Origin: Kordia antarctica
GTDB lineage: Bacteria; Bacteroidota; Bacteroidia; Flavobacteriales; Flavobacteriaceae
Direction of reading: 5' to 3'
Assembly: GCF_009901525.1 (NCBI RefSeq)
Contig: NZ_CP019288.1
Coordinates: forward strand, 1,889,501-1,953,500
DNA: 64,000 nt
Within the stretch, counting starts at the first letter, position 1, and each line of letters opens with the position of its first letter. The notes under the pieces are model-generated. The model saw only the letters and a program-made list of their open reading frames with translations. It did not search any database and was not told where the DNA came from. Below, piece after piece: positions 34,935 through 44,117 of the stretch. Both the position numbers and the translations under genes were made by a program.

Positions 34935-36497
34935 ATGCAAGGCAAAAAAATCTATCAAGAAAAACTATTCAACAATTTTCAACTAAGTGATCGAATTCCA
35001 AAAGAAAATTTTTATCGTCGTTTATCTTCTGAGTTAGATTTAGATTATTTGTATGAACTTACCAAAGTCTATTACGGAAGTAGCGGACAAAAAAGCATTG
35101 ATCCTGTTGTGTTCTTTAAACTATGTTTGGTTGGTTATTTAGAAAATATTATTAGTGATCGTAAGTTGATTCAGCATTGTAGTCTACGCTTGGATATTTT
35201 GTATTTTCTGGGGTATGATATTGATGAAGAACTTCCATGGCATAGTACGATAAGTAGAACGCGACAGTTATTCCCTGAATCAATATTTGAAGAAGTTTTT
35301 ACACGAGTTTTCATGCTTTGTGTAGACAAAGGAATGGTAAGCGGTCACACACAGGCAATCGATTCCGCACCAATAAAAGCGAATGCTTCGATGGATAGCT
35401 TGGAGTTAAAAGTTCCTGAAGAAGAATTGGACGCACATTTATCCAAAGTTCGGGTTCAGAGTTACCGAGATCGTCAAGTTCAAAACAAGGCAAGTAAAGA
35501 ACAACAGGTTATTACTGCTAACGATCAGGAACTCAAAGCTATCACATCAAGGAACAAGAAATGGGCAAAGGATCAAGATCAACGAACAGGCGCAGGCAAT
35601 AAAGGAAGTCGGTATACCAGTAACAAAACGCATTACAGTCCCACAGATCCTGATGCTCGCATTAGTGTAAAACCTGGCAAAGCAAGAAAGCTCAATTACA
35701 TGAGTCAACTCAGTGTAGACACCGCACATCATGTGATTAGCGATATTAAGGCATATCATGCTGATAAGAGAGACAATCAGTATTTGCAAGATATAACTAT
35801 TAGAACTCAAAGACGTTTGCGAAAAGGAGGATTATTATGGGAAAATCTAGTGGCAGATACTGGGTATAGTAGCGGCGAGAACTATGCCTTTTTAGAATCT
35901 CAAGGTTTAAAAAGTTACATTCCACCGCATGGTACTTACAAAGGTGGTCCAGATGATTTTATATATGACAAAGAATCGGATCATTATGTGTGTCCACAAG
36001 GAAAGATTATTCCTTTTAAAAAGGTATTTTATGAAGGAGTAAATAACAATAAAAAGAAAGAATATCGTGCCTCAAAAAAAGTATGCATCGGTTGTCCACT
36101 AAGAAGCACTTGTTTAAAGAAGAGTCAAGAAAAGCGTATTACGATAACCTATTATGTGGAAGAATATGAACGAAACATTGCTAGAGTCCATAGCAATCAA
36201 GGACGTTATATGAAGAGAAAACGTCAAAGCACAGTAGAACCAGTATTTGGTACGCTAAAGGAATATATGGGACTCAGAAAAGTTAATACTTTGGGAATAA
36301 AGCAAGCAAATAAAGTGATGCATATGTCAGCGATTGCTTATAATCTGAAGAAATACCTAAAGTTCGTTACAAAAATGGCAAAAAGTGCAGCCAAAATAGG
36401 CAATGCTATTTTTTCAGAACTAAAAGCAACTCAAAACTTCATAGCAACTATTTTAAGCCATGTAAATTATTCAAATGTATACTTACTAAAAACCTAA
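34935..36497 (+). CDS. IS1182-family transposase
   Basis: The 520-residue protein has the family N-terminal DUF772 segment (YYGSSGQKSIDPVVFFKLCL ... LRLDILYFLGYDIDEELPWH) and the first Asp in THTQAIDSAP-like sequence (here GHTQAIDSAPIKANAS). The second Asp is in LVADTGYSSGENY. A Cys-rich insert follows (VCIGCPLRSTCL), then STVEPVFGTLKEYMGLRK with the Glu. It is intact and full length. Confidence 0.95.
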   Translation: MQGKKIYQEKLFNNFQLSDRIPKENFYRRLSSELDLDYLYELTKVYYGSSGQKSIDPVVFFKLCLVGYLENIISDRKLIQHCSLRLDILYFLGYDIDEELPWHSTISRTRQLFPESIFEEVFTRVFMLCVDKGMVSGHTQAIDSAPIKANASMDSLELKVPEEELDAHLSKVRVQSYRDRQVQNKASKEQQVITANDQELKAITSRNKKWAKDQDQRTGAGNKGSRYTSNKTHYSPTDPDARISVKPGKARKLNYMSQLSVDTAHHVISDIKAYHADKRDNQYLQDITIRTQRRLRKGGLLWENLVADTGYSSGENYAFLESQGLKSYIPPHGTYKGGPDDFIYDKESDHYVCPQGKIIPFKKVFYEGVNNNKKKEYRASKKVCIGCPLRSTCLKKSQEKRITITYYVEEYERNIARVHSNQGRYMKRKRQSTVEPVFGTLKEYMGLRKVNTLGIKQANKVMHMSAIAYNLKKYLKFVTKMAKSAAKIGNAIFSELKATQNFIATILSHVNYSNVYLLKT

Positions 36498-36522
36498 AAA
36501 AGCCCTTAAAAGGGCTTTTTTT
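36496..36522 (+). terminator. Terminator of the IS1182-type transposase gene
   Basis: AAAAAGCCCT / AGGGCTTTTT with loop TAAAA overlaps the stop codon and is followed by more T. Confidence 0.8.
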
Positions 36523-36567
36523 ATATTAATTTTGTTGTTTTTATAGACTTGTGCAACAGTCACCATT

Positions 36568-36574
36568 GTTAGGC
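36568..36574 (-). other. attC-like core motif GCCTAAC next to IS1182 end
   Basis: On the minus strand the nitroreductase stop is followed by CGGAAAAAGTCCAGT and then GCCTAAC, an exact RYYYAAC match. The IS1182-type element interrupts the sequence 5 bp further on. The probable continuation resumes at 34885 on the other side (TATATCGGTTGTGC, minus strand). Confidence 0.4.
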
Positions 36575-36589
36575 ACTGGACTTTTTCCG

Positions 36590-37249
36590 TTATAGAATTG
36601 TCATAGTTTCTTGTTCCGAAAGTCTTGATTTTGGCGTTTTATCTGTAGTATTGAAATCACTTTCAGTTCTATAGCCTATAGAAACTGCTGTTATTGCTGT
36701 AAATCCTTTTTCACGCAAACCAAATTCTTCATCAAGTGCTTTCATATCAAGTCCTTCCATTGGACACGCGTCAATCCCAAGAGTTGCAACACCTAATAAG
36801 AAGTTACCAATATTTAGATACACTTGTTTTTCCATCCAATGCTGTAAATCCTTTAAATCGTATTTATGAATATCGGCAAACATATTTCTGCCTCCGTGCA
36901 TTCCGTTTTTTATTTCTTCATTAGGATATCTACCATCTTTGTCTTCAACATCTAATAGGTGTTGCATATACTCTTCATTTGCAGTTATTCTAGAACAAAA
37001 TAAAACTACGTGTGAAGCATTTAAAACCTTTGGTGTATTGAAATGAAAAAATCCTTCAGTTCCTTTCGCCATTCTCTTTTTGCCTTCTTCTGAATTTGCA
37101 ATAACAAAATGCCACGGTTGTAAATTTGTACTTGAAGGACTCATCCTTAAAATCTCTTTTACTTTTGCAAAATCTTGTTCAGATATTTTTTTATTTGGGT
37201 CAAAATCCTTTGTGGAATACCTCCAGTTTAATGCTTTAATTACATTCAT
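36590..37249 (-). CDS. NAD(P)H-dependent nitroreductase (NfsB-like)
   Basis: The 219-residue FMN enzyme reduces nitro compounds or quinones. It begins MNVIKALNWRYSTKDFDPNK with the family FMN-contact RYSTK, then has the substrate and FMN-binding stretch RMSPSSTNLQPWHFVIA, and KQVYLNIGNFLLGVATLGIDACPMEG near the C-terminal third. Length is typical. It lies 15 bp after the SnoaL-like gene and forms an operon with it and the AraC regulator, which probably controls both. Confidence 0.92.
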   Translation of the reverse strand: MNVIKALNWRYSTKDFDPNKKISEQDFAKVKEILRMSPSSTNLQPWHFVIANSEEGKKRMAKGTEGFFHFNTPKVLNASHVVLFCSRITANEEYMQHLLDVEDKDGRYPNEEIKNGMHGGRNMFADIHKYDLKDLQHWMEKQVYLNIGNFLLGVATLGIDACPMEGLDMKALDEEFGLREKGFTAITAVSIGYRTESDFNTTDKTPKSRLSEQETMTIL

Positions 37250-37264
37250 ATTGTTTTTATTTTA

Positions 37265-38131
37265 TTAAAATTTTCCGTTATTATTTTTCCATTCTGCTTT
37301 TGGTGCAATAGTTTCTAAAACGTCCCAATGTTCAGCTATTTTTCCATTCTCAACTCTAAACAAGTCGTAAAACGAAGTTGCTGTATCAGCAAACGAACCT
37401 TCGCTAACTGTCAATACAAAATTACCTTCGCCCAAAACTTTATGCACTTTGTCGTACTTCATAGTAATTCCTTGCGAAGCCATATATTCCAATGCTTTTC
37501 CAAGTCCAGAAAGTCCATTCGCAATTTGTGGATTGTGCTGAATATAATTGTCTCCATCAAAATTTCCAACTAATTTATCCATTTCGCCATTAACTAAAAT
37601 GTCATTGACAAAGTTTTTTACAATTGTTTTATTTTCTTCAGTTTTGTCAATGTCCTTTATTTCGGTTGTTCCATTAATCATTGTGTTACCACTCGGATTT
37701 GGATTTGCTGGTGTTTCTTGTAAATTGTCCCAATGCTCAACTATTTTTCCATTTTCAAATCTGAAAATATCGAAACCGATTTTTGGTCCGAAAAAGTTGT
37801 AATCAGTTTGAGTAAAAACAAAATCGCCATCTTCAAAAGCTCTAACTGTGTTTACTTTCGCAGAATTCGGTGGAAGTTGTTGCAATAATGCTCCAAATCC
37901 AGCAAGTCCGTCTTCAACTCCAAGATTATGTTGAATGTATTTTTCTGGGTTGATATAACCTACAGGTTCTTGAGCGCCAGTCTCTATGCTTTTTAAAAGT
38001 GCAATTACTTTTTCTTTATTTGAAATTTCCATTTTTTCTACTTTTTTGATATTTGAACTTGTTTTTTGACTATTGCAGGCTGTAAAACCAATTGCCAAAA
38101 TTATCGTTGCACTTACTAGTATCTTTTTCAT
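37265..38131 (-). CDS. Lipoprotein with two SnoaL-like domains
   Basis: From the ATG at 38131 the product has 288 residues with a lipoprotein signal (AIGFTACNSQ). It contains an internal duplication of the SnoaL/NTF2-like fold. The landmarks are YIQHNLGVEDGLAGFGALL ... FDIFRFENGKIVEHWDNLQ in the first half, and YIQHNPQIANGLSGLGKAL ... YDLFRVENGKIAEHWDVLE in the second. Such proteins bind or convert small hydrophobic molecules. The gene lies between the AraC regulator and the nitroreductase. I infer a shared small-molecule response, with the substrate unknown. Confidence 0.85.
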   Translation of the reverse strand: MKKILVSATIILAIGFTACNSQKTSSNIKKVEKMEISNKEKVIALLKSIETGAQEPVGYINPEKYIQHNLGVEDGLAGFGALLQQLPPNSAKVNTVRAFEDGDFVFTQTDYNFFGPKIGFDIFRFENGKIVEHWDNLQETPANPNPSGNTMINGTTEIKDIDKTEENKTIVKNFVNDILVNGEMDKLVGNFDGDNYIQHNPQIANGLSGLGKALEYMASQGITMKYDKVHKVLGEGNFVLTVSEGSFADTATSFYDLFRVENGKIAEHWDVLETIAPKAEWKNNNGKF

Positions 38132-38215
38132 TATTGGTTGTTTTAAATTGATACTGTAAAGTTGCAATGAAGTAGAAGAAAAGAAACGATAAAAACAGTC
38201 CTTTAAGTGATACTT

Positions 38216-39088
38216 TTAAGCCGAAGTAAATGCTGTTCTAAATTCAACAGGTGTTTTATCTGTGTGTTTTTTGAAGTATTTGATAAAGTTGGTAGGTTCT
38301 TCAAAACCTAACGAAAAAGCAATTTCTTTGATGCTTTCATTTGTGTGTGCCAATATTCTTTTGGATTCAAGTAAGACTCTATCATCAATAATTTCTTTCG
38401 GTGTTTTTCCGAATATTTTTGTCGTGACTTGGTTCAACCTTTTAGATGTCAAATGCATTTTTTGAGAATAAAAACTAACTTTTTTATGGTTTATAAAATT
38501 TTTGTCCAAAAGGTCTTTTAAAATCAGAGCGTAATCAAAGTCTGCATCTTTTTTTAATTCTACAAAATTTTGATTTCTTCTTTCTCTTTCGGAATGCAAC
38601 AAAAGGTTTCGTAAATCATTACGAAGTATGTCCGATTGATAATTGTCTTTAAAATGCTGCAATTCGGTTTCCAATTGCTGAAAAATAGTTGTAAAAGTTG
38701 AATTTATTTCTGAAACATTAATTTGAGTAACAGAAAGTAAATCATTGAACAAATTACTACTTCTCAAAAATGTAGTGTCCATTTTCGTTTTGCAGAAAAA
38801 ACTGTCTGTAAATAAAATCATCTTTCCGCTGAAACTCGTTTCATTATCAAAAAGTTGAACGCTATTTTTATTTATAAAAAGTAATGAATTTGGTTTGATT
38901 TTTATTGGGTTAAAATCGACCAAATGTGTTGGTGAACCTTTTTGAAACCATAGAATTTGGTAAAATTCTGTTCTGTGTGGTTTTGTAACATCGTCTGGAA
39001 ACTCATTAAAAAGAAAATCAAAACCAATGATTTCAAACTCCTGTGGAAGTCCTTCTTTGAAATCATATTTTTGAATTTTCTCCTTCAC
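38216..39088 (-). CDS. AraC-family transcriptional regulator
   Basis: The 290-residue protein has an N-terminal cupin-like sensor region (residues about 10-120; TEFYQILWFQKGSPTHLVDF). The C-terminal AraC double HTH reads KKVSFYSQKMHLTSKRLNQV, then IKEIAFSLGFEEPTNFIKYFKKHTDKTPVEFR. It heads the AraC-SnoaL-nitroreductase transcription unit (48 bp to the next gene) and probably regulates it. It follows the attC-like palindrome at 39155-39253. Confidence 0.92.
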   Translation of the reverse strand: MKEKIQKYDFKEGLPQEFEIIGFDFLFNEFPDDVTKPHRTEFYQILWFQKGSPTHLVDFNPIKIKPNSLLFINKNSVQLFDNETSFSGKMILFTDSFFCKTKMDTTFLRSSNLFNDLLSVTQINVSEINSTFTTIFQQLETELQHFKDNYQSDILRNDLRNLLLHSERERRNQNFVELKKDADFDYALILKDLLDKNFINHKKVSFYSQKMHLTSKRLNQVTTKIFGKTPKEIIDDRVLLESKRILAHTNESIKEIAFSLGFEEPTNFIKYFKKHTDKTPVEFRTAFTSA

Positions 39089-39154
39089 TTTGATGTTCGT
39101 TCTGTGGTTTTTTCCGCTTTGTGTTTAACGGTTTTGTGTATGTCTTGTTACTTG

Positions 39155-39253
39155 GTTTAACACGTAATTTAGCAAATAAAAACCGAATAGAAAATCCGCG
39201 AGGATTTTCGTAAGTAGGCTAGAACTAGCAATAAAATATATACGGTGTTAGAT
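39155..39253 (-). repeat. attC-like imperfect palindrome
   Basis: Read on the minus strand it runs from ATCTAAC (RYYYAAC) to GTTAAAC (GTTRRRY) over 99 bp. The ends TAACACcGTA and TACGTGTTA pair, and an inner hairpin GAAAATCC / GGATTTTC (39190-39209) has loop GCGA. The stop codon of the upstream gene lies inside the first motif. These are the geometric features of integron attC sites, but no integrase gene is in the window. Confidence 0.5.
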
Positions 39254-40258
39254 ATAGTACTTTTCTATTTCGGATATTCTAATTACTGTTTGTTTAAATT
39301 CAGTATCCCAATCTCCGTGTTTTTCCGTTGTAATTTTTAATATTTCTTTTATTTCATCGAAATCGTTTTTCAAAAATTCAGTCAGAGGTTTTGAAACTAC
39401 ACTATAATTATCACTTGGGTTTTGTCTGCTAATTTCAAATATTGGGTCAATACATTTTTCGTGACCAATATGCAAATGTCTTGGATGTTCGTAATGGTCC
39501 ATTTTTTTTGGGTTTAAATATCCAACTGTAGCTTGCGAAATTGGCACAGTTTTATAGCAAGTCTCACAGACAACTTCTTTTCGTTTATGGAATTTTCTTT
39601 CCAAACGAAACATTATTATTCCTCTGAAATTTTTAAACGTGGTTTTTAATTTTTCGAAAATATTTTCTTTTCCAATGTATTTAACTACAATATAACTAAA
39701 TATAAAAATTCCTATAAGTATTGAGATTATACCTAATGAGTTAATTAATAAATCACTTGTAAGTACCAGTAAAGTTCCTATAAACTGAAAAGCAAAACCA
39801 AATACAAGAAATATTGTTCCAATTATTTGTAAAGTGATTATTTCCAATTCTAGAGTTCTGTTACCACCCGAATTTGAAATAGTATATTCAACTTTCACCG
39901 GTCGAATTTTTCTCGTTTTTTTTGACAAACTATCACTTGAAAGAAATATAACTCCTAATACTTCTAACAAAAGTCCAAAAAGTAGAATTAATGCTCCTAT
40001 TTTGGTATTATTTTTATTCGTATTGTTTTGTTCTTCAATTGATGAGATTTCTGTTTCCAACTGAGTCAATTTTTCTGATATGTTTTTGTTATAACTATTC
40101 AGTTTTATAATTTCTAAATCCGTCTTTGATTGTTGATTTTGAAGTGAATCATTTTTTTTTGATAAAACAGAAATTTGTTCTAAAACTATTTTTTTATTTT
40201 GTTGAGAATATAACAATCCTGAAGAAAATATTAATATTAAGATTGCAATGTTCCTCAT
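39248..40258 (-). CDS. Membrane protein with coiled coil and Cys/His-rich motif, unknown
   Basis: From the ATG at 40258 (MRNIAILILIF) the product has 336 residues. It has an N-terminal signal or anchor, a periplasmic-type coiled coil (residues about 20-80), three membrane helices between about 85 and 190, and a cytosolic C-terminus. That C-terminus has a zinc-ribbon-like CETCYKTV ... HYEHPRHLHIGHEKCID arrangement (Cys-x-x-Cys, clustered His, final Cys). No family is recognised. It is flanked by repeat A upstream and the attC-like palindrome at its stop codon, so it looks like a single-gene cassette. Confidence 0.7.
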   Translation of the reverse strand: MRNIAILILIFSSGLLYSQQNKKIVLEQISVLSKKNDSLQNQQSKTDLEIIKLNSYNKNISEKLTQLETEISSIEEQNNTNKNNTKIGALILLFGLLLEVLGVIFLSSDSLSKKTRKIRPVKVEYTISNSGGNRTLELEIITLQIIGTIFLVFGFAFQFIGTLLVLTSDLLINSLGIISILIGIFIFSYIVVKYIGKENIFEKLKTTFKNFRGIIMFRLERKFHKRKEVVCETCYKTVPISQATVGYLNPKKMDHYEHPRHLHIGHEKCIDPIFEISRQNPSDNYSVVSKPLTEFLKNDFDEIKEILKITTEKHGDWDTEFKQTVIRISEIEKYYI

Positions 40259-40277
40259 TTTTTTTTGTATTATAGCC

Positions 40278-40404
40278 AACGTATATATAACAGAAATCCC
40301 TATTATTTCTACTATAACTAAAACTAATTTTTATATAAACTTAGTTAAGAAAATAAAACTAAAAGAATTTAATGTAAAATCAAATAAAAAAGTAAGATTT
40401 TTAA
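40278..40404. repeat. Cassette-flank repeat A (intact copy)
   Basis: AACGTATATATAACAGAAAT ... CTATAACTAAAACTAATTTT ... GTTAAGAAAATAAAACTAAA ... AAGTAAGATTTT. It is the uninterrupted homologue of repeat B (33605-33670 plus 34630-34697). Both copies lie directly upstream of a minus-strand gene of unknown function. Confidence 0.8.
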
Positions 40405-40415
40405 TGTATCAATAA

Positions 40416-40462
40416 AAAACTTCCTGTTAGTACTCCAAAAAAGCAGCATAACAGGAAGTTTT
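40416..40462 (-). terminator. Terminator of the fused mutase gene
   Basis: A 14-bp stem AAAACTTCCTGTTA / TAACAGGAAGTTTT with a T-run on the minus strand lies 27 bp downstream of the icmF stop. Confidence 0.85.
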
Positions 40463-40488
40463 ATTTAGTAAGCTACGTATTTTATAAA

Positions 40489-43400
40489 CTACATATTTCT
40501 TCGATATTGTCCTCCAACTTCAAATAAAGATGCTGTAATTTGTCCTAATGAGCAGACTTTACAAACATCCATTAAAGCTTCAAATATGTTTTCATTATTG
40601 ATTGCTTTTTTCTGTAATTCAAGTAATAATTCGTCTGTATCATGTGCTTTGTGAAGATTTTCTAGTATTTTAATTTGATATTGTTTTTCCTCTTCCGTTG
40701 CACGAATGACTTCTTTTGGTACAACCGTTGGCGAACCTTTACTACTTAAGAATGTATTTACGCCAATAATTGGAAATTGTCCGTTATGTTTTAAAGTCTC
40801 ATAATACAAGCTTTCTTCCTGAATTTTAGAGCGTTGATACATCGTTTCCATTGCACCTAAAACGCCACCACGTTCTGTTATTCTGTCAAATTCTAGTAAA
40901 ACTGCTTCTTCTACCAAGTCTGTTAATTCTTCAATGATAAACGAACCTTGAATTGGATTTTCATTCTTAGCCAATCCTAATTCTTTGTTGATAATCAACT
41001 GAATTGCCATTGCTCTACGAACCGATTCTTCCGTTGGCGTTGTAATTGCTTCATCGTATGCATTGGTATGCAACGAGTTACAATTATCGTAAATTGCGTA
41101 TAATGCTTGCAACGTTGTACGAATGTCGTTAAAATCAATTTCTTGTGCGTGCAAACTACGTCCAGAAGTTTGAATGTGATATTTCAACATTTGCGCACGT
41201 GAATTTGCTCCGTATTTATGTTTTAAGGCTTTCGCCCAGATTTTCCTCGCAACACGTCCAATCACTGCATATTCAGGATCAATTCCGTTGGAGAAGAAAA
41301 ATGATAAGTTTGGGCCAAATTTGTTGATGTCCATTCCACGACTTAAATAATACTCAACGTATGTGAAACCATTTGATAATGTCAATGCCAATTGCGTAAT
41401 CGGATTTGCGCCAGCTTCCGCGATATGATATCCAGAAATGGAAACCGAATAGAAGTTACGCACATTATTTTCAATGAAATATTCTTGCACATCGCCCATT
41501 AATCGCAATGCAAATTCCGTAGAAAAGATACACGTATTTTGTGCCTGATCTTCTTTTAAAATATCCGCCTGAACCGTTCCACGAACTTGCGCAATGGTTT
41601 TGACTTTGATATCGTCATAAACCTCTTTTGGCAAAACTTGATCTCCTGTAACTCCGAGAAGCATCAAACCTAAACCGTTGTTACTTTCTGGCAATTCGCC
41701 ATTATATTTTGGACGTTCTTTACCTTTATAAATTTCAGCAATTTTCGCTTCAATTTCTTTTTCAAGTTCGTTTTCCTTGATGTAAATTTCACATTGCTGA
41801 TCGATTGCTGCATTCATGAAAAAACCTAGTAACATTGGCGCAGGGCCATTTATAGTCATACTTACCGAAGTCATTACATCTGCTAAGTTGAAACCAGAAT
41901 AGAGTTTTTTTGCATCATCCAAACAACAAATAGAAACTCCTGCGTTTCCGATTTTACCATAAATATCTGGTCGTAAATCTGGATCGTTTCCATATAAAGT
42001 TACACTATCAAAAGCCGTTGACAAACGTTTTGCGGGCATTCCTGCACTTACGTAATGAAAACGTTTATTGGTACGTTCAGGTCCGCCTTCTCCAGCAAAC
42101 ATTCGCGCCGGATCTTCTCCTGTACGTTTGAAAGGATATAATCCTGATGTGTATGGAAATTCTCCTGGCACATTTTCTTGCAAGCACCATTTTAAAATAT
42201 CGCCCCAAGCTTGATACTTTGGCAACGCTACTTTTGGAATTTGTACATGTGATAAAGATTCTGTGTGTGTTTCAATTTTTATTTCACGATCACGCACTTT
42301 AAAAGTGTAAATCGGGTTTTTGTATTTGTTTACTTTTTCGCTCCAACCATTTATGATTTCCCAGTTATAAGGATCTAAATTTAGCTTCACGCGATCAAAC
42401 TCTTTGAGTAATAATTTTACCAAATCAATGTCTGCTTCTTTCTCAATTCGATCTAAAATAATAGTTTCATCCAACCCAATTTTAGACATAAACGACATCT
42501 CTACTTCGCTTGAAGTTACATTCGTTACCGAAGCTATTGTTTTATAGATTCCGAACAATCGTTGTGCAACTTCCACTTGCGTTTCTGCTGTTTTGTCGTA
42601 TGCCCTATTGCTTTCTGCAATTTCAGATAGATAACGTGTTCTTGCTGGCGGAATGACGAAAATCTTCTCGCTCATTTCATCTGAAATTTCAAAAGTCGAT
42701 TGTAAATCTGATTTTGTTTTTTCAACCAATTTATCCATTACAGCTTTGTACAACGTGTTCATTCCTGGATCGTTGAATTGTGAAGCAATGGTTCCGTAAA
42801 CAGGCAAATCATCTTGATGAACGTCCCACAAATGATTGTTACGCATGTATTGTTTTTTTACATCACGCAAAGCGTCTAACGAGCCTCTTTTGTCAAATTT
42901 ATTGATCGCAACTAAGTCAGCAAAATCGAGCATGTCAATTTTTTCCAATTGCGTTGCTGCGCCAAATTCTGGTGTCATTACGTATAAAGCCACATCGCTG
43001 TGTTCCATGATTTCCGTATCCGATTGTCCAATTCCCGACGTTTCCAAAACGATTAAATCATATTCCGCCGCTTTTAATACTTGTATTGCTTCGTTTACAT
43101 ATTTTGATAATGCCAAATTCGATTGTCGTGTTGCCAAACTACGCATGTACACTCTTGGTGAGTTGATGGCGTTCATACGAATCCGATCTCCCAATAATGC
43201 GCCACCAGTTTTTCGTTTTGAAGGATCAACTGAAATTAAACCAATTGTTTTTTCTGGAAAGTCAACTAAAAAACGACGTACTAATTCGTCCACCAAACTA
43301 GATTTTCCTGAGCCACCAGTTCCTGTAATTCCTAATACTGGTGTTGTTGCCCCTTTTGGTTTCCCCAAAGGAGAAAAAAGCCGTTCAAACTCTTCGTGCT

Positions 43401-43938
43401 TGTTCTCTGCAAACGATATTAATCGTGCAATTGTTTTAACTTCTTTTTCTTTGATACTTTCCGCAACCGTCTTCCCTTTGGGAAGAATTAAGGATGGGCT
43501 AGCAAAATCAGATTGTTGCACCAAATCGTTAATCATTCCTTGCAATCCCATAGCGCGTCCATCATCTGGTGAGTAGATTCGCGTGATTCCATAGTCCATT
43601 AAATCTTTGATTTCTTCTGGAAGAATTACGCCGCCGCCGCCGCCAAATATTTTGATATGTTCTGCGCCTTTTTCTTTTAACAAATCGTACATGTATTTAA
43701 AGTACTCATTGTGTCCACCTTGATATGAAGTCAATGCAATTGCATTTGCATCTTCTTGAATTGCTGTGTTTACTACTTCTTCCACGCTTCTGTCGTGTCC
43801 TAAATGAATTACCTCAACACCAGTTGACTGAATAATGCGTCGCATGATATTTATTGCGGCATCGTGTCCATCAAATAATGATGCTGCGGTAACGATTCGT
43901 ACTTTATATTTGGGTTTGTAAGGTTGCGCTTGTTCCAT
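40489..43938 (-). CDS. icmF: Fused isobutyryl-CoA mutase (IcmF-type: B12-binding, G-protein chaperone, mutase)
   Basis: The 1149-residue protein combines three parts in IcmF order. Residues 10-140 are the B12-binding domain, with DGHDAA at 23-28 (DxHxxG with the last Gly as Ala). Residues about 195-420 are a MeaB-type GTPase, with P-loop GTGGSGKSS near 206-214 and NKFD later. Residues about 560-1149 form the acyl-CoA mutase barrel ([23 protein letters not shown] read in segments; [13 protein letters not shown]). It interconverts isobutyryl- and n-butyryl-CoA, or related acyl-CoAs, with coenzyme B12, and the GTPase protects the cofactor. It is monocistronic with a clear terminator. Confidence 0.93.
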   Translation of the reverse strand: MEQAQPYKPKYKVRIVTAASLFDGHDAAINIMRRIIQSTGVEVIHLGHDRSVEEVVNTAIQEDANAIALTSYQGGHNEYFKYMYDLLKEKGAEHIKIFGGGGGVILPEEIKDLMDYGITRIYSPDDGRAMGLQGMINDLVQQSDFASPSLILPKGKTVAESIKEKEVKTIARLISFAENKHEEFERLFSPLGKPKGATTPVLGITGTGGSGKSSLVDELVRRFLVDFPEKTIGLISVDPSKRKTGGALLGDRIRMNAINSPRVYMRSLATRQSNLALSKYVNEAIQVLKAAEYDLIVLETSGIGQSDTEIMEHSDVALYVMTPEFGAATQLEKIDMLDFADLVAINKFDKRGSLDALRDVKKQYMRNNHLWDVHQDDLPVYGTIASQFNDPGMNTLYKAVMDKLVEKTKSDLQSTFEISDEMSEKIFVIPPARTRYLSEIAESNRAYDKTAETQVEVAQRLFGIYKTIASVTNVTSSEVEMSFMSKIGLDETIILDRIEKEADIDLVKLLLKEFDRVKLNLDPYNWEIINGWSEKVNKYKNPIYTFKVRDREIKIETHTESLSHVQIPKVALPKYQAWGDILKWCLQENVPGEFPYTSGLYPFKRTGEDPARMFAGEGGPERTNKRFHYVSAGMPAKRLSTAFDSVTLYGNDPDLRPDIYGKIGNAGVSICCLDDAKKLYSGFNLADVMTSVSMTINGPAPMLLGFFMNAAIDQQCEIYIKENELEKEIEAKIAEIYKGKERPKYNGELPESNNGLGLMLLGVTGDQVLPKEVYDDIKVKTIAQVRGTVQADILKEDQAQNTCIFSTEFALRLMGDVQEYFIENNVRNFYSVSISGYHIAEAGANPITQLALTLSNGFTYVEYYLSRGMDINKFGPNLSFFFSNGIDPEYAVIGRVARKIWAKALKHKYGANSRAQMLKYHIQTSGRSLHAQEIDFNDIRTTLQALYAIYDNCNSLHTNAYDEAITTPTEESVRRAMAIQLIINKELGLAKNENPIQGSFIIEELTDLVEEAVLLEFDRITERGGVLGAMETMYQRSKIQEESLYYETLKHNGQFPIIGVNTFLSSKGSPTVVPKEVIRATEEEKQYQIKILENLHKAHDTDELLLELQKKAINNENIFEALMDVCKVCSLGQITASLFEVGGQYRRNM

Positions 43939-44117
43939 CTGTAATGAAGTGTATATTTTAGGCTGGCAATTTACGGAATATTCAAAAAAGTATTGTGTTT
44001 ATTATGAATTTTCTAACGCAAATAACTTTCAGCCAACTCATTTTTTTATCCTATTTTTGTAGTTCGAGGTTTTAAACCTTCCCAAATTACTTTTGTCTAA
44101 AAACAATATATATTATT

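Larger units (their letters stand above)
34886..36563 (+). mobile_element. IS1182-type insertion sequence
   Basis: 20-bp perfect terminal inverted repeats GTGACTGTTGCACAAGTCTA / TAGACTTGTGCAACAGTCAC bound a 1.68-kb element with one intact transposase gene and its own terminator. No target duplication is visible. It landed 5 bp from a GCCTAAC motif, inside what looks like an attC-like palindrome. Confidence 0.92.

Noticed and set aside
33061-40404. Complete integron
   Set aside because: No integrase gene or attI site is present, and only one of the palindromes meets both core motifs, so I report it only as attC-like.
42836-43576. 246-codon plus-strand ORF opposite icmF
   Set aside because: It is antisense to a well-conserved mutase domain and has no family features.
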